From contig CAMEYZ010000028.1 in NCBI GenBank assembly GCA_945947715.1, positions 1 to 14,509 of the forward strand: 14,509 bases of DNA, written 5' to 3'. Position numbers and translations under genes: made by a program. Below the pieces are notes generated by a model, which worked only from the letters and a program-made list of their open reading frames with translations, was not told the DNA's origin and made no database searches. The DNA comes from an uncultured Clostridia bacterium (GTDB lineage: Bacteria; Bacillota; Clostridia; Oscillospirales; Ruminococcaceae). Below, piece by piece: positions 12,721-14,509 of this stretch; positions within the stretch are counted from its first letter, which is position 1; the number at the start of each line of letters is the position of its first letter.

Positions 12721-14271
12721 ATGAAAAATAATGCATCATGGCTGGACAATGCGGTGTTCTATGAGATATATCCCCAGTCCTTCAACGATTCAAACGGCGA
12801 TGGCATCGGCGATTTTAACGGAATCATCCAAAAGCTGGACTATATTAAGGAGCTGGGCTGCAATGCTATATGGATAAATCCCTGCTTTGAGTCCCCCTTC
12901 GGCGATGCAGGCTATGACGTCTCCGACTATTACTCCGCAGCGCCCAGATACGGCACCAATGAGGACCTGAAACAGCTCTTTGCTGAGTGTCATAAGCGTG
13001 GCATGCACGTGCTTTTGGACCTTGTGCCCGGTCACACCTCCACTCAGCACAAATGGTTCAAGGAGTCCATGAAGGCCGAAAGAAATGAGTTCACTGACCG
13101 CTACGTCTGGACGGACAGCATCTGGGAGGAGCCTCAGGGTATGGGCTGCATCAGGGGCATCTCCGAGCGTGACGGCTCCTGTGCAGTAAATTTCTTCTCC
13201 CACCAGCCCGCGCTGAATTACGGCTTCTACAAGTGCGACCGCCCCTGGCAACAGCCTATGGACGCAGAGGGTCCCAGAGCTACTCTGGAGGCTCTCAAGG
13301 ACATCATGCGCTTCTGGCTGAATATGGGCTGTGACGGCTTTCGCGTGGATATGGCAGGCTCTCTCGTAAAGCACGACGAGGACAGCAAGGGCACCATTAA
13401 GCTCTGGCAGAACGTCCGGGAGTTCCTCGATAAGGAATTTCCCGAGGCAGCTATGGTCTCCGAGTGGGGCGAGCCCGACAAGTCCTTACAGGGCGGCTTC
13501 CACATGGATTTCCTGCTCCACTTCGGGCCCTCTCACTACAACGACCTCTTCCGCTGCGAGGAGCCCTTCTTCTGCGAAAGAGGAAAGGGCGATATCTCGG
13601 AATTTGCAGCAAAATATATGGAAAACTACGAAAAATCGGAGAGAAAGGGACTTATCTGCATACCCTCCGGCAACCACGATATGGGCAGACTTTCCCAGAC
13701 CGTTCACGGCGACACGCTCAAAATAGCCTTTGCTTTTCTGCTGTCCATGCCGGGCGCGCCGTTTATCTACTATGGCGACGAGATTGGCATGCGCTACGTT
13801 GAGGGGCTTGCCTCGGTGGAGGGCGGCTATGGCAGGACAGGCTCCCGCACTCCCATGCAGTGGGACGATACCACAAATGCAGGCTTTAGCGCCGCTCCCC
13901 GTGAAAGGCTCTACATCAAACAGGACGATTCCCCTGACCGTCCCACGGTACAGGCCCAGATGAAGGACGACAACTCCCTCTGGCATGAGATAAATCGTCT
14001 GATAAGGCTCCGTCAGTCCCACAGGGCTCTCCAGAGCAAGGGCGAGATAAGATTTGTCTATGTGGAAAAGAACGCTTATCCCTTTGCATACTTAAGAAGC
14101 GCAGACGATGAGAGGATACTCGTTGTCCTCAATCCCGCAGACAGAGAGACCTCCTTTGACTGCAAATATATCCCCGCGGAAAAGCTGTACTCCTTCGGTG
14201 GAGAGCTTACTGCGCAAAATGGCAGGATAACCGTTCCTCCCTGCACTGCGGCATTTTATACAGTAAAGTAA
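12721..14271 (+). CDS. GH13 family alpha-glucosidase
   Basis: 516 residues, no signal peptide, so cytoplasmic. GH13 enzymes of this length cleave alpha-glucosidic bonds in imported maltose, isomaltose or related short sugars. Seen in order: FYEIYPQSF (13-21), a calcium-type loop DSNGDGIGD (23-31), DLVPGH (100-105), GFRVDMAG with nucleophile D210 (206-213), VSEWGEP with acid/base E248 (246-252), GNHD with D320 (317-320), then RTPMQWDD and a C-terminal beta domain (about 430-516). Region V reads QPALN (162-166) where the oligo-1,6-glucosidase group has QPDLN. The combination supports an alpha-glucosidase; sucrose or trehalose-related activity cannot be excluded. The start has GAAAGGAAG about nine bases upstream. 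It is divergent from a cupin-AraC regulator, its likely controller. No transporter genes adjoin it here. Confidence 0.9.
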   Translation: MKNNASWLDNAVFYEIYPQSFNDSNGDGIGDFNGIIQKLDYIKELGCNAIWINPCFESPFGDAGYDVSDYYSAAPRYGTNEDLKQLFAECHKRGMHVLLDLVPGHTSTQHKWFKESMKAERNEFTDRYVWTDSIWEEPQGMGCIRGISERDGSCAVNFFSHQPALNYGFYKCDRPWQQPMDAEGPRATLEALKDIMRFWLNMGCDGFRVDMAGSLVKHDEDSKGTIKLWQNVREFLDKEFPEAAMVSEWGEPDKSLQGGFHMDFLLHFGPSHYNDLFRCEEPFFCERGKGDISEFAAKYMENYEKSERKGLICIPSGNHDMGRLSQTVHGDTLKIAFAFLLSMPGAPFIYYGDEIGMRYVEGLASVEGGYGRTGSRTPMQWDDTTNAGFSAAPRERLYIKQDDSPDRPTVQAQMKDDNSLWHEINRLIRLRQSHRALQSKGEIRFVYVEKNAYPFAYLRSADDERILVVLNPADRETSFDCKYIPAEKLYSFGGELTAQNGRITVPPCTAAFYTVK

Positions 14272-14275
14272 TATA

Positions 14276-14310
14276 AAAACTCCCCTCGGACAAGCTCTGA
14301 GGGGAGTTTT
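14276..14310. terminator. Bidirectional terminator, GH13 and second araC
   Basis: A 12-bp perfect inverted repeat, AAAACTCCCCTC (14276-14287) and GAGGGGAGTTTT (14299-14310), with an 11-base loop. Ts follow on both strands. It fills the 40 bases between two converging genes. Confidence 0.92.
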
Positions 14311-14311
14311 A

Positions 14312-14509
14312 TCATACCTTGACCCGGTATTCTCCGGGGGTGACGTTTTCATACCGCTTGAAAATTGCCGAAAAGTATGAGCTGTCCGGAAAGCCGGAGG
14401 CCTCAGCTATCTCGGCGATGGTCTTTTCCGAGTAGACCAGCATTTCCTTGGCATGCTGTATCCTTACCTTGGCAAGGTACTCCATGGGACGCAGATGAAA
14501 ATTCCTCTT
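14312..14509 (-). CDS. AraC family regulator, C-terminal end (partial)
   Basis: The last 65 codons of a minus-strand gene whose start lies beyond the window. The translation shows the AraC DNA-binding domain: RPMEYLAKVRIQHAKEML, then the second helix-turn-helix TIAEIAEASGFPDSSYFSAI, then FKRYENVTPGEYRVKV and the stop. The signature GF.d.syFs..FKry.g.tP.eYR is complete. What it senses is not visible. It converges on the GH13 gene and is a different protein from the AraC at 11720-12595. Confidence 0.9.
   Translation of the reverse strand, partial: KRNFHLRPMEYLAKVRIQHAKEMLVYSEKTIAEIAEASGFPDSSYFSAIFKRYENVTPGEYRVKV

Overview
The window looks like a chromosomal segment of a low-to-mid GC anaerobic Firmicute, most likely a Ruminococcus-type member of the Oscillospiraceae. 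The pointers are Gram-positive style ribosome binding sites (AGGAGG class), strong TTGACA/TATAAT promoters with extended -10 TG, Rho-independent terminators, a reverse-order rubrerythrin, and the general look of the proteins. This is an impression from the sequence, not a database result. No rRNA, tRNA, CRISPR array, insertion sequence or phage gene is visible.

Layout. Positions 1-104 hold only hairpins that may belong to a dispersed repeat. Positions 105-1910 are a minus-strand two-gene operon: a secreted protein with cell-wall/glucan-binding repeats, followed by a GNAT acetyltransferase whose ribosome site lies in the end of the first gene. A divergent promoter region with a near-perfect Fur-type palindrome leads to a plus-strand reverse rubrerythrin (2053-2601). 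On the minus strand follow a 480-residue unknown protein (2743-4185) with a duplicated start region and an internal start, and a five-helix membrane protein of the CmpB/DUF1113 type (4358-4996). A TetR regulator (5317-5871) diverges from the membrane protein across a region carrying repeated GTTACAT boxes. GAPDH (5953-6990, minus) shares a bidirectional terminator with tetR.

Positions 7207-11080 read as one plus-strand operon: a soluble histidine-kinase-like protein without the phosphoacceptor histidine, a serine-rich lipoprotein, tryptophanyl-tRNA synthetase and the 16S rRNA methyltransferase RsmE. RsmE overlaps tail-to-tail by 18 bp with a minus-strand superoxide dismutase (11063-11653). 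Upstream of the SOD, on the same strand, is a cupin-AraC regulator (11720-12595). It shares overlapping divergent promoters with a cytoplasmic GH13 alpha-glucosidase (12721-14271). A bidirectional terminator then separates the glucosidase from the C-terminal end of a second AraC regulator that runs out of the window.

Themes: oxidative-stress defence (rubrerythrin, SOD), sugar use (AraC/GH13, GAPDH), translation (trpS, rsmE) and local regulators beside their likely targets. The least ordinary items are the 480-residue three-part protein, whose N-terminus resembles the PLMP/RRXRR module of IscB-type proteins; the degenerate kinase; the GTTACAT operator cluster; and two repeat-like palindromic intergenic elements.
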